A DNA stretch of 64,000 bases from Hyperoplus lanceolatus (Eukaryota > Chordata > Actinopteri > Uranoscopiformes > Ammodytidae), in NCBI GenBank assembly GCA_026929865.2, contig CM049408.1:18978501-19042500 (forward strand), written 5' to 3'. The position numbers were made by a program, and so were the translations under genes. Shown here piece by piece: positions 46,924 to 61,880 of the stretch; position 1 is the first letter of the stretch; every line of letters starts with the position of its first letter. The notes beneath the pieces were generated by a model, which ran no database searches, was not told the DNA's origin, and was given only the letters and a program-made list of their open reading frames with translations.

Positions 46924-49900
46924 CCTCAGGCCTGTACTTTCAGGATGGCAGGTAGAACTGTTAGTGTCATAAAGGAGAAAACTAGGTGATTCAAGTGAAC
47001 TGAGTGAATTTACACAGTATAACGCCCTGTCCACTTCCTCTCCATCTCACTCTGGATGCTCCACCCGTGCTAAGAGTGGCTGGGCTAAGCCACTCTTGCC
47101 CTACATACAGCCTAAACAGCAGATTACTGACTGTCCCCCTAATCCCGTGCACCAGGGCATGTGCCACTGTCACCGTGCACCAACCATCCAATCACCCTGC
47201 AGCCACCGTAACACAGCGCCTGCTGTTTGGTTAGCTGTGCAACCTCCACCCCCCAGATTCCTAACATTTTCCCCTGATTCTGGTCTATCATTTTGGACTT
47301 TGGGTTTTATTTCTATCTGTAGAAAAAGCACACTGAAAGCTGAGATTCCGAAATACTTCATCCTACTTGCGTAATGCGTATCTCTCTATCTCTCTCTCTC
47401 TTGCTGTCTTCCCTAGCAACACTCTGTCCCCCCCTCCCCCCCTCACACACACCCAGTTTAACCTCCTCATGACCACCTGGCGTGTGATAGCTGCCTTCAG
47501 TCCCCCAGCCTCACCTAAAACCACCAGTCCTGAGATTAGGGTTAATCTGGACCTTGTGTCATCCTGTATCTATCCACCACCCCCACAGCCCCATTCATTC
47601 CTCCCTCCCTCTCTCCCTCCTCTTTACCAAAGAGGCTTTGGTTTTAAAATCCTTTATTGTGAACCCCCACTCCCCTTGCAGTGTCTTTCTGCCTGCTGCC
47701 AACTGCAACTTTTTCCTCCCGCACCACATCCTCAGCCATTCCTTGAACAGATAATGGGTAGAACCTGTCCCCAAGCTATGATGGTTAAGAGATGCAAGCC
47801 AGAGGATTTCCGCATTGTCTTTCTCTTGAGAATATATTTGGAATTAGGCAAGCACGTTCACTACGCTTAAGTGAAATGTTTGCTTGTACATGTGTGCATA
47901 CGTGCATGAGGTAATGCGTGGCTATACTTAGCAAGCGTGCATACAGTATAAGGCTTCGCCGGAATGGTGTGCATGCAGTGGGGTGATGGTGATGTCTCTG
48001 CATCTTTTTGCTTGTCCGTGGTTGTTTTAGAGGCCTAGCTCAAATTCATATGAACAAGGGATTTAGATGAGTTTCAAGAGAATTGGTCTTCCACTCTGCT
48101 GTCCCGATCATCCAACCCCCAGTGCATTGAGCCAGTGGAGCTCTCAGCCCGAGGACAGAGTGAAGGCACGGAGGCCCAAGTTGGATGAAGAGACTCCACA
48201 ATGGTGCACAGAGCAAAGATGTGTAGAGAATGAAGACAAAAAGGAAAGGAAAGATACAAAGTGCTTAAGCCCCTTTAAATTTTTTTTTCCTTTTGTCTCT
48301 GGATATAAATGGCAAATTCTCCCCCAAGCAAAGTCTCCTTTATCGAGTTGAAAAGCCAGCAAGAAGCACTATAGGCAGACAAAAACTGACAGATTGCAGA
48401 GTGAGAGGTAGAGATGTAGGCCAGCTATAAAGTGTCTTATTGTAAGGGGCATATGGAGAAAAACCCTAGAGCATTTGAACCTGCGTGAGTTGAGAACGCT
48501 TTAATGAGCAAATGGCATGGAAGAACCGTGGAAATGATCGCAAGATGCCGAGCCTGTAATGTTAATGTCAAATGACTTGTGTCATCATAATCAGCCGGTT
48601 TGTTGAGCACTGTTTTAATTTTTTTCCCGATTACTCAGATAATCTGTTTGCTTATTAAAATGTTTGAGTACATGTGACACACTGATTATTCATGGGGGTT
48701 CGTTCATACGATTCCCCAGCCAGCCAGAGGTTTCTCATGCCTTTCAAGAGACACACAAATACACAGTAAAGGAACAAAAACACGCATACACCTAATATGA
48801 AACCTGATGACATTATCATTTGTGCAGCGGGCTTTTATTAATGCATAGAGGTCTTCCAAATGGATTAGGAATCTGGAATCCCAGTACCTTGAGCAAAACG
48901 GGCGGCCGAGATGCGGGAGTGACTGGTAGAGCGAGAGTGAGTGATTAAAGGGGGAGAGAGCGACAGAACATGCTGAGAAAGGGAAAAGTCGGAGAGAGTG
49001 AGGGGCGAAAAACGGAGAATGTTCAAAGTGATGAGTGCAAAATGTCCACAGAGAACAAGAAAGAGGGAGCGAGCGATGTAGTTAATGGATGTAAATGAAT
49101 TGCTGTCATGTGGATTCTGATCCCAATAAATCAGGGTCAGTGTGGTCTCCAGTGCCATCTCTGCATGGCTGGGAAAAGAGCCTTGATCTAACACACATGA
49201 TATGACTCTCGAGCACACGCATGCACACACACACATACAAAGTTAAACTATTAATGATGTGATTTTTTTTAAAGATGGAACTTATGCATGAATATGTACA
49301 CATATAAAGTATCGACTAAATTGTGACTAAACATATCAGCTGAAATAAAATCTGTGCAACCAGAAAAAGTTTTGTAATACATGAAATTACATACAGTATT
49401 ACAGCGATATGAAATAAAAGCCACTGCACTCCTGACAATTGCCGCTTTATAATCTGTCTCTGATGTTTGGGATCCAGTGTGCCGTGCCGTAGATCCCTTT
49501 CATTGTGAGGAGCTTTTTGAAAAATGCACCTCAAGTCCAAACAGAATACTGGATGCCACATCGTGCATGCAGTCCTAGCTGGGTTATAAATGCAATGTGG
49601 TCCAATGAATTAGCCATGCTTATTACTGAAAATTACCACTGTGCTTTCTGCTTAACTAGGCTGCAAAATTGATTTACCTTCTTTCCCCAGTCTACGACCA
49701 TCGCAAAGACATCCTGTTATTATGAGGGCTACGAGTATTATTGTATGTGTTAATCGTAAAATATGTGAACCGTGTATTTTAATTACAAATCATACAAGGG
49801 CAATTTTAAAAAAACAAAGGCCTTTAAAAAAAAAAGAAAGAAAAAGAAGCTCCTAACGTATTTCCCGCACATCAAAAGATGCCACAACGCCAAATCAGAT

Positions 49901-52900
49901 TTTGTGATGGGGGGGTTGATGCTGATGTTAAGGTTTCCATTTTGTTTAACACTTTACCGTCAATAAACGTTACAGCACAATAACCCCATAATATACACAC
50001 CGTGTTTTCTTTGATACTGTTTGCCCCAAAGCAAATCACTCATGTTCTAACAGTAATATCTGAACATGACAGAAATGGTGCAAAATGGGAAGTAGGTCAC
50101 ATAGCAATTTATTTGACAAAAAGGGATGGGGGTGGGGAACTGGGGCATGGTGTATGCAGAGGCAGCAGCAAAAGGGAGGTTTTTGGAAACACAGATCAGA
50201 TACAGTGTGTGTTTGTATGTGTGTGGGGGTGCACACAGGTTTAAACTCGAAGTAAAGTTAGAAGCCGTAATGGTTCATTCAAGAACTGCTTGGTCAGTAT
50301 TTACATTTTTCATTTATTTTTTCTGACACATTATCCATGTACCTTTACACGTGTCCTCTTTTTTTTGGTATGAAGTAATTATTTCAGACCACACACACAA
50401 ACACACTCACACAAACTCATCAGGCTCCATTGCACACTCTAGAGAAATTTAAACTGATATTGCGGTCACTGGACCATATCAGCACATCTGACACAGAGTG
50501 TGTCAGCAGCATTGATCAGCTGTCAATGAACTGCCCGGCTACCCCCAACCCCTGACACAACTAAACTCGCACACATACAAACACACACACACACACACAC
50601 ACATGGTGGAGCTGTGATTGCCATTGATAAATACCCAAAATCCACATAATGTGCTGTAAATACATCTCTCTAGCTTCCTCCTGATCCTGTTTAAATACCG
50701 CCATCACTGAACATCACAGCTGTATAATTTTCAAGTGCAGGAAGGCCATATACCTCTGTATTCTCCACTGACCTACAGCGCTAAATGCTAAAGCTTGTTT
50801 GGCTATAAGGCTATACAAATAAAGTGCTGATGCCGGTTCGCTTGCCTCTAGGGCAGAATTTGTATGTCATTGTGATTTGTTTTTGTTTTTTGGGGGGGGG
50901 GAGTTGTGATTAATGGCAAAGATGCGTTTTAGATCCAAATAAATTCTGATTATTGGTGGTGAGTTGCACATTTTCTTAGAATAAAAATCTATAAAAAAAA
51001 TAGCACTTCTTCTGAAAGACTGTAGTGGGAGGGGGTCAACTGATTTTTTTACATTGAGTTTCACAAACATGAGGGGGAAATTTCTGTGTGGTACACAATT
51101 CTGAAATCAACTCTTATGCAGCATCCCAATGTGGAATTTCCTCACCCAAAGAGGGGGAAAAATGTAATTCTGAAAATAACTTAAAGAATTTGAAAAAATA
51201 AAGAATTCTAATTCTTTAGAATTAGAAAACTTATTCTATAAGTTATTAAAAGAAAATAGAACATCAGTCATACTGTAATGATCAGTGCAGTGGCAACTAC
51301 ATAATACACGTATTTCATGCAAACAAATCAATCCAAAGGGCATAAGGTTTACGTGGCCCTATTTACATATTGAAAGACTATCTGCTGAGGATACTCAACA
51401 CCCAATCAGGACAATCTGCGCAGACTGCACTGAGGATCTGCAAAGCCACATTAACACATAAGAGAGGCTCTGGAGCACCAGTCTTTTCTAATGACTCGAT
51501 AATCCGACCCAAATGCTGCCTGTTTGCTAATCTCTCCATCGGATTACCAAACCAGGGACGAGCCCAGTCTATTGGTCTCGGCCTGTCTGTCTGTCTTCCT
51601 GCCTGTCTGTCTCTCTTGTCACATTGGATAACTGCTTGCTTCTTCCTTCTCCCTTGTATTTCTTCTGTATGATCAAAATTCTTTGCTCCTCTCTGTGATC
51701 TTCCGAGCTGCATGGCTGTTCGCCGGCTCTCATCCTCACATGTACGAGCTTTTAAAAAATGGAGAACCGGGAAGCGGGACGTCAAAATGTAGTCGCAAAT
51801 CTCTTTCCTCTCCTCATGCCAACCAGCATGAGGGTAAACATGTCTAGGCTAAACATATAAATGTATACAGTAGAGTATTTGTGAAATGTAGGGCATGTAA
51901 TTTATGCAAATAAATAATAAGGATCCAGCCTTCGCTGAGAAATAGACAAAATATACAGACAAAATGTGTATATTGTGTGTGTGTATATTGTATATTTGAC
52001 ATCAATTAGAAAAGAGCATGTTTCACAAAAATAAATAAAGGAAAAGGGGATTTTCAGTTCCTTCAATTAAAACTGTTGTCACTATCTGTCTCTCCATCAG
52101 AAGTGGAGCATTAAGCCTTTCCTCCATCGGTCCACTCCAAAGCTCTGCAACAATTTTATTATGCATTTCATGTAAACAGATCTAAACTAACGTCCTATTT
52201 TTCATAACCATGTTTGATTCTATATTTACTATGAAACACTGCCGCTGTTTTCAGCCTGCGAGGCCCCTACAAAATGTCTCTCTGATTTTACAGAACTGTA
52301 CTGTGTGTGTTTGTGTGTGTGTGTGTGTGTGTGGCGTGACTGCATGTGTATGCATGAGGATGTGTTTGGACTGAGCCACATCTCTGTCTTATATACTGTA
52401 GCTCAAACTGCTGTTGACAGCCTGCAAACACTTTTGACATTTAGCTTTTCACAATATAACACTTGACACAGCTAATACTAACTAAACATGTCACAGAATT
52501 ATCCTGCTTTAACAGATTCGGTGACAGACGAGACGGGTTGTATTTTCCATGAAAAATTATTTCTTAATCAAATTCTGGGATTTTTTTTTGTCCCAGCCAG
52601 ATTTGTAATTCTGCATGATATTGAAAAATACATGTTACAATTTTATTAATTTTAATTAAAGGATGTGAAATAAATGTGTGTCGCAACTGGGAAGACGTGC
52701 GGACGTTCTGGCTGTGTGGTTTTGGTGATGCCTCACAAATATCACACTACCAGCAGCAGTGAGTGAACGAGATGGTTCAAACTTACAACATTGCTTGTCA
52801 ATGCACTATTACGTATGAGCTGAATGTCGCTCAAAACAAAAATATAATTTTTGATATTACTAAAACAGCATAATCAACTCAACAGCTGTTATGCTTAGCC

Positions 52901-53419
52901 TCAAATTAGCTTTGAGTGTTAATGTTCATAAAATAATTATTGAACAATTCCTTAAAACACCTAAAGCCCATTACTGTTCTTGAAATATTGATGCAGAAAT
53001 TGTTTCGTTTTAATTTAATTTGTAAAATGTCAAATGCCTTAGCTCCTGGTCTTATCATGGGCTACACATTTATGGATTACTACACTCACTGTAGCATGGG
53101 CCTAAACACAACTAGAGAAAACGGTCAAACTAAGACTGACAGCCAGTATAAGCATGAATTCATGAATCAGTCGAAACTTGAGCTCGTAAAACAGACCAGA
53201 ATGGATCTCTTCCTGCATAGATATGACAGCTGTAGATGTTGACACATTTCAAAATAATGGGAAAGGTTATGAGCGGCGATATCGGGATGAGCTAAGTGGT
53301 GAAGTGAGGCATGAGACGGGAAAGAGCAATGGAGGGCTGGAGGGAGCGAGAGATGGAAAAGGATTTGTTTAAAAAAAAAAAGAGGTGAGTCGGGCCCTAG
53401 TAGATTCCGTGCTATTGGT

Positions 53420-53466
<47 letters not shown>

Positions 53467-56400
53467 GTAAAAAGAGAGGGTGTGTTACTGCGGCTGTCCA
53501 TTTCCCGGGATCAGCTGATGGCCGCGGATGATGGAGCGGAGAGGGGTCAGAGGTCAAAGCCTTGCATTGTCAGCCTAGCCCCTGCTCTCCTGCGGGGGTT
53601 CCCCTCCCTCTCTAGGCCCGCTCTCCACCATCCATCCATCCCCCCTCACATTTACATACATTTATCAACACTGCGTCGCCGTGGCGAGAGGATGCACCGC
53701 ATGCATTAGTTGTGGCTGCCTACGCCGCTGCAGCATTCGCCGCAAAAGCCTTATCTGTAAGCATTTTATATTATGTTCAGCCACTGGTGCATGATACATA
53801 TGTGCACGTGCGTAAAATGTGGATGTGAATGTGCTGTGTATGCAAACAGATTTGTGTGAGGGTCTACAAGCACATCTGTGTGTGTGTGTGTATGTATGTG
53901 TGTGCGTACGTGCGTGCAGGACAAGACAGGGCCCTCCCCCATCCATCCACCCTCCCCCCAGTATTAGGACTACACTCCCCCCCACACACCTCCCCCACTT
54001 TGCCTGTGTAATCCCTGCCAGCTGGCCCCGTTGGCTAATCCCTCTGCACTGATCAGCTGGGCCACGCACCCAGTACGGGACAGGACAGGGGACAGGGGCA
54101 GATAGGGGCGGGACGTTCTGTGTGTGTCTTTGCATTGGTGTGTGCGTGCGCGTGAGGTTGGGGGGTGGTGTCGAAACCAGAAAGCATAAATTGAAGCCCG
54201 TGCCTTCGCCTCGGCGCAGTGTGTCTGTGTGTGAGCCAGTTGCCTGGTCCTCCTCCTCGTCCGTCCATCCCTTCATCTCGTCTGTCCTTCTCCTCCTACC
54301 TACTCCTTCCTCGGATCCTTATACATATATACCAACCTGGCTTATATATGTATATTTTTTTAACATCTTGGGCTTGCTTTTCTCCTCTCTTCCTTTTTGG
54401 TTTTGTCTTGAGCAGAACAAAATGGATTTTTTTTCTCCCTTAATGGTGGTGAATTTTTAGTTTTTCTTTCTCCCTATCTCCTCTTTCCCCTGACTGCATG
54501 CGTGACACCTGCCTGCCTGCATCCCGTCCCTTCAGCCTGCCTGTCCGACCCCCCACACTGCCTGCTCTCCCCCTGCTCTTCCCCAACCCCACAAGGACCT
54601 TCACAGGATGGAAGCTGCGCAGTCAGTCACAGCTACAACTACGGCAACAACAATAACAAAAAAAGCCAGGACCACAGGACCCCGATGGAGGAAATACTCT
54701 GCAGCAGCTCCTATGCTATTTTTCGCCCCTCGTCTTTAGAGAGGAAGGATGCACTTGATTCCTGAGCTAAACCTAATTCTGCATGTTGTCGTATACTCTC
54801 CATGGGTGAACATAGACAGGAATTGAGCGCTGTGGTCAGGAGTTTTAAAAGGAAGGGTATTTAAATGTTATGTTTTTTTTTTTACTGGATGTGAGGGACT
54901 TGCGTAATGTTAAAGATGCTAAATTCCTCTTGTGTTTTTGCATTTTGTTATACCTCAGTATTTTACGCCAAAGTATTGATTTGTCCGGGTAGTTATTAAT
55001 CAGAAGATGCACACTGTTGTTATTTAGAGCCTGTTTTCTAGTGTGTACATGGCTATAGCTACATGCGCAGAGAGAGAGAGAGAGAGAGAGAACAGTAGCG
55101 AAGAGATGGAGAGTAGGAGGGAGAGGGAGGGAGAGGGAGGGAGGGGAGGGGGGAGATAACGATACAGCTTTACCAACTGTAATGAAGAACTGCTTGGTCT
55201 GACCAAACCATACCAAGATCTTAACCAGGAGCCAGCGAAGAAAGTGCTATTGGTAAGGATAAGGCATATTGACGCATCGCTGTGTGTACTCAGAAATACT
55301 TAGTCGTCATCCTTTGTTTTGCTCTGAGGGGGAAGACGGTCTGCAGGAATGGTAGCAATCAGGTAGCTGGGCTGCTGCTCTCTTTATGGTGCAACAAAGG
55401 TAGCTAAGCTCGCTCTATCTCCGTCCCTGTCTCTCTCTCTGTGCTCTCTTTTCTCTCCTGTGCTTTTTAATGATGTGCTGTAGTTATGTGTAAACAGAAA
55501 AATGCCTTAATGCTGAAACTGCTGCTCTGATGATCACTAGATAGTTTTCTTTTTGTTCACATTATGTTGCTGGATACCCTTTCTTGCACACTCCAACGCA
55601 TGCATGCATTAACACACTCTGGGCGGTCACAATGTCATTGGCTTGTAAAATATATGTTTTTTTTCACCCCTGTAATATCTTTATAGAAACTGTGTTTATT
55701 GCAAAGGGAGAATGCATGTCGGTGTGGGATTAGCATGCCATGTACTTTGACGTGTGACAGGACCGCATAGCCGCTTCTGAGCCCACAGGTATGAGAGATT
55801 ACAGGTGAGGATAGAGGAATGAGAAAGTCAAGCAAGGATGGACTGACTGAAAAAAGATTACAACAATAGGATTTATTTCTAGGATCGAGAAAAGCCACAG
55901 CATTTAACAAAGCAGGGTAAGTGACAGGATGCGGAAAAAAAGGAGCCGAGAACGTTTTGGAAGTTTGGGTTTGAGCTCTTTGTGTTCACAGTGGACCTTG
56001 ATTTAATTTCAATACAATTAAGGCACGCGGTGAATGCCAAGAGAGAAGCCACAGTCTTCGCTCACCTGAGAGACCCGGCGTAAAGCCACCCAACCCAGGA
56101 CAGGAGGGTGGCACTATGGTAACTACACAAATGGACGGTCGCTACAATCCTATGAGATTAACACGCATAGACATGGACAGTCACAGAGAGGCATTAGGCA
56201 AAAGAGGGTTACAGAGCAGTGACAGGTGCAAAAGATCAGTTAGGCTAATGCAATGAGACAAATCCAGGAAGAAGTGTTATAATGAGACCCATACGGGAAA
56301 CGTAGTAGAGATTAAAATCCCCTGTAATCACTGGACACAGGTCTATGTAAGACACTTGGTTTCCATAATGTCAGAACAAACAGAGCCGTAGGCAGCCTAC

Positions 56401-59400
56401 CAGTGACAGACCTGGGGCCAAATGGACAGAGGGATCACACCAGGGGGATTTGCCATGTGGCGACAAAGGGCCACTTCAAAAGGTCTGTGTGTTTACGCAT
56501 GAGCGTACACTTGCCCTTTCGGAGAGGACGATGGAAAAACAGGTTTGAGAGTGCTGTAAGAGCATGATGCGCTGTTGTAGGAGAATTCTATATATATTTT
56601 AAATGAGCCATCATAAAAAAGGCAACAACCTTCTGAAGAATTCTAATGCTTGCTAAATTATTACATTTCCCACGACCATCCATTCTGTGAAAATACAGCT
56701 TTACAATTTGTTTTGAATTATAGGTTCAATTAAAACATGTTTTTTTTTTCAATATCATGCCATTGTGTTTTTGTTCTGCAAAAAAAAGTCTCAATAAAGA
56801 CGTCATTACATGGAGAATATTTTTTTGTTTGTACTCTCTAGTGTTACTATTTTACAAAGTGATAAAAGGCCCAAAGCATATCAGGTCATTTAAATAATGA
56901 GCAGCATCTCAACTCCTATAAACACAGAGCTGCGTCAAATGATTCAAGCTGTAAATTGCTTGGAGGCAATAGAGATGTGAGTTGACCTATATCTCAAGGA
57001 AGATTGTGGCTGCTTTTCGTAGAGATTCCTCTATATCTATTTCACTTATAGCTGTAGCTTTAATTCAAGGTCATTCAAGATATGATTTGATGTGTTTATA
57101 GTAGGAAGAAGTGATAAAATCCTCACAAAAACTATCATAGTGTATAAAAGGGATTTAAAGAAAAATATTAAAGGCTTTCCCCGCTTGCATCTTTATCAAG
57201 CCAATATGTGCTTCTTTCTGTTTTGACTCACCAGTAGACATTTCATTATTGTCTGTCAGCTCCACACAATTAGAGCGTGCAAGAGGGCAAGTGTGCCACA
57301 TATATTGAGACAGAGGTCATCAACTGTTTTTGGGGCCCTTTTGCCTGTCTACACATTATGCATTTTGTTAAACTCTCAATAGAATTGGGACACTAGGAGA
57401 TATGAGGGGGTAACACTCAATATGTCAACAGCACAGGACCCCTGGTGATGGTGAGCAGGTGACTGACTCTAGGGGCCCCTCACACATGCTTACAACATTC
57501 ATCATCATGGCATATTTTCATATATTAAATATACCAATTTAATATACGCATATATATATATATATAGCTTTATAGGCTACTGTGTACAGTATATACAACA
57601 TAGCTCCTATTGCTTTTAAATATGATTTAAAAAATACAGCTGATTAATTAGTGGCATGTGTGTTATCATAGGGCGAAAGTATAGGAGAGCCATATTAGTA
57701 TTTAGAATTAGAAACCGAAATAAGAGAAAATAAGAAATCACATCATTGAAATCAAATATTGAAAAAAAACATTTTGGAAAATGTAGTCATGACAAGTAAA
57801 ATAGGCTATGAAAATTACTAAAAACATATCTTCATTTATATTAGAAATAAATTAGAAGAAAGCTAATGGTCTATTGCTGTTTTATCAGCTTAACTTCTTC
57901 CTCTCTCTCTCTCTCTCTCTTTGGAATAGGCTATTATAGGGAATCTTCCCGAGACAAAAACGCACGAAAAGAGAGAAGAAATCTAATTTAGTCATGTAAA
58001 TAGAGGTCGGGTTGGCGACATGGTGAAGCGTCACTAATGGAAGAAAGAGATGGATGCCTTATGATAATGAGGGAAAATAAAGCAGAACCATGACCTTGCA
58101 GTGCAATATTAACACAGAGACAAAACGCACCTCTGACTGAACAATGCTGCCTTGCGGGACAAAATACAATATAGGCGACAAATATTAATAAAAAATAATA
58201 ATAAAATAAATGAATGTGGGTTCGCAGATTGTAGCCTTATATTTTTAAAATATAACACGTAGGCCTATGTAGCCTATCACCATATGCAAATCTATGAGAC
58301 AAACAGTGGAGAAATAGCATAGGCCTAGCCTACAGATTGAACTGTTAAACCGCGCTAGCCTGTTAGGCCTGTCTTTTTTAATTGTGTGTGAATGTGATTT
58401 TTATTATGGCTAATAGGCCTATGATAGGCTACTTAATCAATATAGTGTCCACATTCATGAGAAAAAAACCTAGGTGTCCTCCACCAACACACTGTGGGGA
58501 CTGTCTCCTATTACCACTGCAGGGCAACTTATTCTTGCATTCTCCATTCATTTAACCAGATCTGCGCTCTGAGACGTAGGCCTAGTGCTGACCTCCCCCC
58601 ACAGCCACATACCTCCTCCCTTTCCACTTTCTCCCAGCGGTCCCATTTCCCTTTCTTCTCCTCCAGCCTCGGTGCCTCTCTCTCTTTTTACGGCCGTTCA
58701 TTTGCATCCCACGAGGGGCTAAAAGGCGTCCCCAGAGACGCGTAGATAAGGGTCACAGGAGATCCCCCTCGAGGCAGCGTGTTTGCCACGCACCCTCAAC
58801 GCAGACACGACACGTGCCCCAACCCCCCTCCGACAAACGCACAACTCCATCTCTCTCTCTCTCTCACACAGACACACACACACACACACTTCACTTACCA
58901 AAAAGCGGAGTGACACTGGCCTGCTGTCTCAGATTTTCGTTTCCAGGCCAAAGTTCTGCAAACTTTAGGCTAGAAAAAAATATTAAAAATTAAAATTTCA
59001 GTCGAGAAATCATTTGCCTATATTCAGGTCGTCATAGTGTAGGCTGTAGACAGGCCTGTGTAGACTACGGCATCAGTTTTATAGGCCAATTTAAGGCTAC
59101 AGTAAACTAGCCTACAGAGTTTGATGGCTCTCACTATTTGGATGTAGGCATAGGCTGCTTGAGTCATATGAACTCGGCTAAAGAAAGCACCTTTTGAAGC
59201 AATGCTATTATCTGAAGCCATGAGAAAATCATGTTAATAAAAGTTGCTTGTGTAGGCTACATTGGATAGGCCTACTGTCAAATTCAGAGGCCCTGCCGAA
59301 TATTTGACTCGTAGATTAAAAGTTTTGAGTTGTAAAGGATATTATGATTTTTTAAACCTAACATTATTGTCGAGTAGCCTAGGCCTATAATCTCTTCGAT

Positions 59401-61614
59401 TTCAGGGTATTCGTGGCTTTATCTCGAAAGGAGGCTGTTAGTTTTGGTGTTGGGCTTCTGGTGTAGGCCTATTTTTGAGGGTTGAAATGTCATTGCAAGA
59501 GGATATGAAATGTGGTCCATGTCATCCGTGTAATATTGTAAAACATTTGCACTTACTTTGGCCACATTAACCCATCAAATCTCAGGCGATAGGACCAAAC
59601 TGTTAAATACGGTGTTTATCCTATAGTATCGGCATAGCCTATATAGGCTATTCACTCAACAGTTTCTGCTTCACATGTAAAGCAATGTTAATTAGAAAAA
59701 GAAATAATTTTATGAGTAGCCTACAACATATAAAAGGCCTTGGTGGGAACCCGTCCCCCTGATTTGAAGCCTCGGGTCAGAGTATAGTAGGTAGGCCTCG
59801 ACCATGCGTGGCGTTAAATGATGCTATGTTTCCCTCTTGTGGCCACTGCAGTCAGCACAAAAGCCCCGACGAGGAAAGAAAATGGCGGATGACAGATAAT
59901 TTCTCCATAAAGGCATGAAGGTTATGTAATTTCTCGACGTACAGACGCACGTAATACGAGGTTATACATTGTTCATAACTCCTAACATATTACCGCAAAT
60001 ACATAGACAGTTCCATATGCAAAAAATAAACAGTGGTGTGCTGCTGCTAAAAAAAAAAAGATGTCATCTGAATGACAGCTTATCATGCTGTGTGGGAAGA
60101 AAGACACAACACAAGTAAACCGGTACAACAGGCCACCTGTGTCACGTGACCAAAAGAGAAACGCCATAAGGAGAAAAACCCACACACCACATTGTGGAGC
60201 ATCTTTATTATGCCACAAATAAAAGCCAGTAGTTCTGAAAGAGGACCTTGCTGTTTTTTTTAAATGACTTTTTTTTTTTACTAACCAACAATGACATTCT
60301 GAAAACGGTGGAAGCTGATTGTGATATTCTAGTAAGTATAGTTGGCTGAGTAGTCAAGAGTTGGGAGTGTGGAGGACGAGGCGGTTCAGAAGGTAGAGAG
60401 GGTTCGATGGGGTAAAACTCAGTCAGGACAGAGAGTGGACGGGATGAGTATGAAGAGGGTTAACAGGAAAACATTCTCTCATTGATATACCCATCAGAGA
60501 AAAGCAAAACAGATTGACAAAAATAATGCACAGACACGCTGCGTGACAATTTCTTTACAGTCAAACAAGGGGAATGCACACCAGTTCTGCTTAATATACC
60601 ACATTTATTACTTTTGAACTGATTAATAGAAAGAGTGGGGGCAAGGCCACTCGCACTGTCTTTAGAAAACTGAGGAAGGAGGAAAAACAAAAAACATGAA
60701 AGCAGCTCAAAGCAACGGTGAATTAACTTGTCCAAGAGAGAGAGAGAGACAAAGAGGGTAAATAAATTCCAATGAAGACTGTTAACAGAGGGCCCTAATT
60801 TTTTTTTTTTTTAGACCTTAAAATTATACACGAGCAAGGCTCATCAACTTAACATTTCTTCTGCTTTCAAACTCTTGACCCAACCTCCCACCCCCTTCGT
60901 CCTCTCCGGATCCTCCAGACCTTACCTTTCCCCACACACTCCGTCCAACACATGCGAAAACTAAATAGAGGGCCATTTTTGAACACCTGCAGTCCTCTCA
61001 AACAAAAACATGGCAAGCATGTATGAAATAGATTTGTGAGTGAGCGTAGTTGACAACCGCCTAAAATGATAATCCACTGAGGAGGAAACTCTGCTGCGTC
61101 CTGGTTGAAGATGTGAGAATCCTTGGAAGGTAGTGGGTGGGAGGGTTTAACAAAGAAAAAGAGACAAACTGCCCGTTCTTGACTTGGGGACAATATTATA
61201 AAGCCAACACTACAAATTTCTATTTGATTTGTGTGTTTGTGTGAGAATTACAGCTTCTTCGACCATAAAACAGAATGATCCTTTCATTAAAAAAAAAGAA
61301 AAGAAAAGAAAAAAAGCAGCATATAAGGGGGAGAAGCATATGTAGTGGAATGGGGGGGGGCAAAAAAAAGATTTCACCTTGGGATGCTATGCATTTAGTT
61401 GTAGTCCTATGAATAATTGTTTCCTTTTCTTTTTACTACAAGTTCGAAGTAAGTCTTTAAAGTCAAAAGAAATCAAGAAAGTCTTCATTTAGTTTTTTTG
61501 TCCTTGGTTAATTCTTCACCCCTATTAGAGAATTTTCTTTAGAGATCTGGATGTAATGGGGTGGACAGGGCTTTAGGGAGGGCCATTGCAGTCTTTTGAC
61601 CAAAGTGCCAACTG

Positions 61615-61638
61615 TTACTTGGGTCGTCCTTGGCGCTC
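61615..61638 (-). CDS. Candidate 3'-terminal coding exon, unidentified gene (frame 0 reading)
   Basis: A strong acceptor (CTCTGTTTGTGTCTTCTAG) precedes GAG CGC CAA GGA CGA CCC AAG TAA. If joined in frame 0 to the exon at 62345-62410, the protein would end RHYRLQERQGRPK. In frame +1 the same exon stays open longer, reading SAKDDPSNSWHFGQ and ending at a stop at 61539-61541. I do not recognise either C-terminus. Sequence below this point to about 60.2 kb could be 3' UTR. Confidence 0.35.
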   Translation of the reverse strand, partial: ERQGRPK

Positions 61639-61880
61639 CTAGAAGACACAAACAGAGACAGCATGTTACACACAATAACATGCAACATATTCAGATTATT
61701 CCTCACTACATAAAAGTCACATCCCTAAATGTTCTTCCGGTTACTTTTTTAGAAGCCAAATTTTAAAACCACCGAACAGGGTGTTCCATATTATTTATGT
61801 TTGCTCATAATGAACGTGCAACTCTTAACTATAAAAAGGATGTTTCAGAAGCAAAATATTAATTTCAGATAGACAACTTA

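Larger units (their letters stand above)
42407..61614. other. Intergenic region upstream of msra, no exon supported
   Basis: In 19 kb I find no splice-bounded, conserved-looking coding segment. Contents are a GA array (43389-43444), GT arrays (43795-43825, 52303-52333, 53425-53456), an ATCT array (45128-45210), a SINE (45822-46000), a TIR repeat (46421-46923), a small AT-rich hairpin (51206-51227), a GA array (55067-55091) and a TAGGCCTA-rich patch (58.25-59.8 kb). Regulatory elements cannot be judged without comparison. Confidence 0.55.

Noticed and set aside
46548-46972. Plus-strand frames of 105-124 codons
   Set aside because: They fall in a TIR-bearing dispersed repeat, and the protein readings are unlike known families.
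42407-61614. Search for a neighbouring gene upstream of msra
   Set aside because: Many short frames exist, but none has paired splice sites and a recognisable protein reading, so none is reported.
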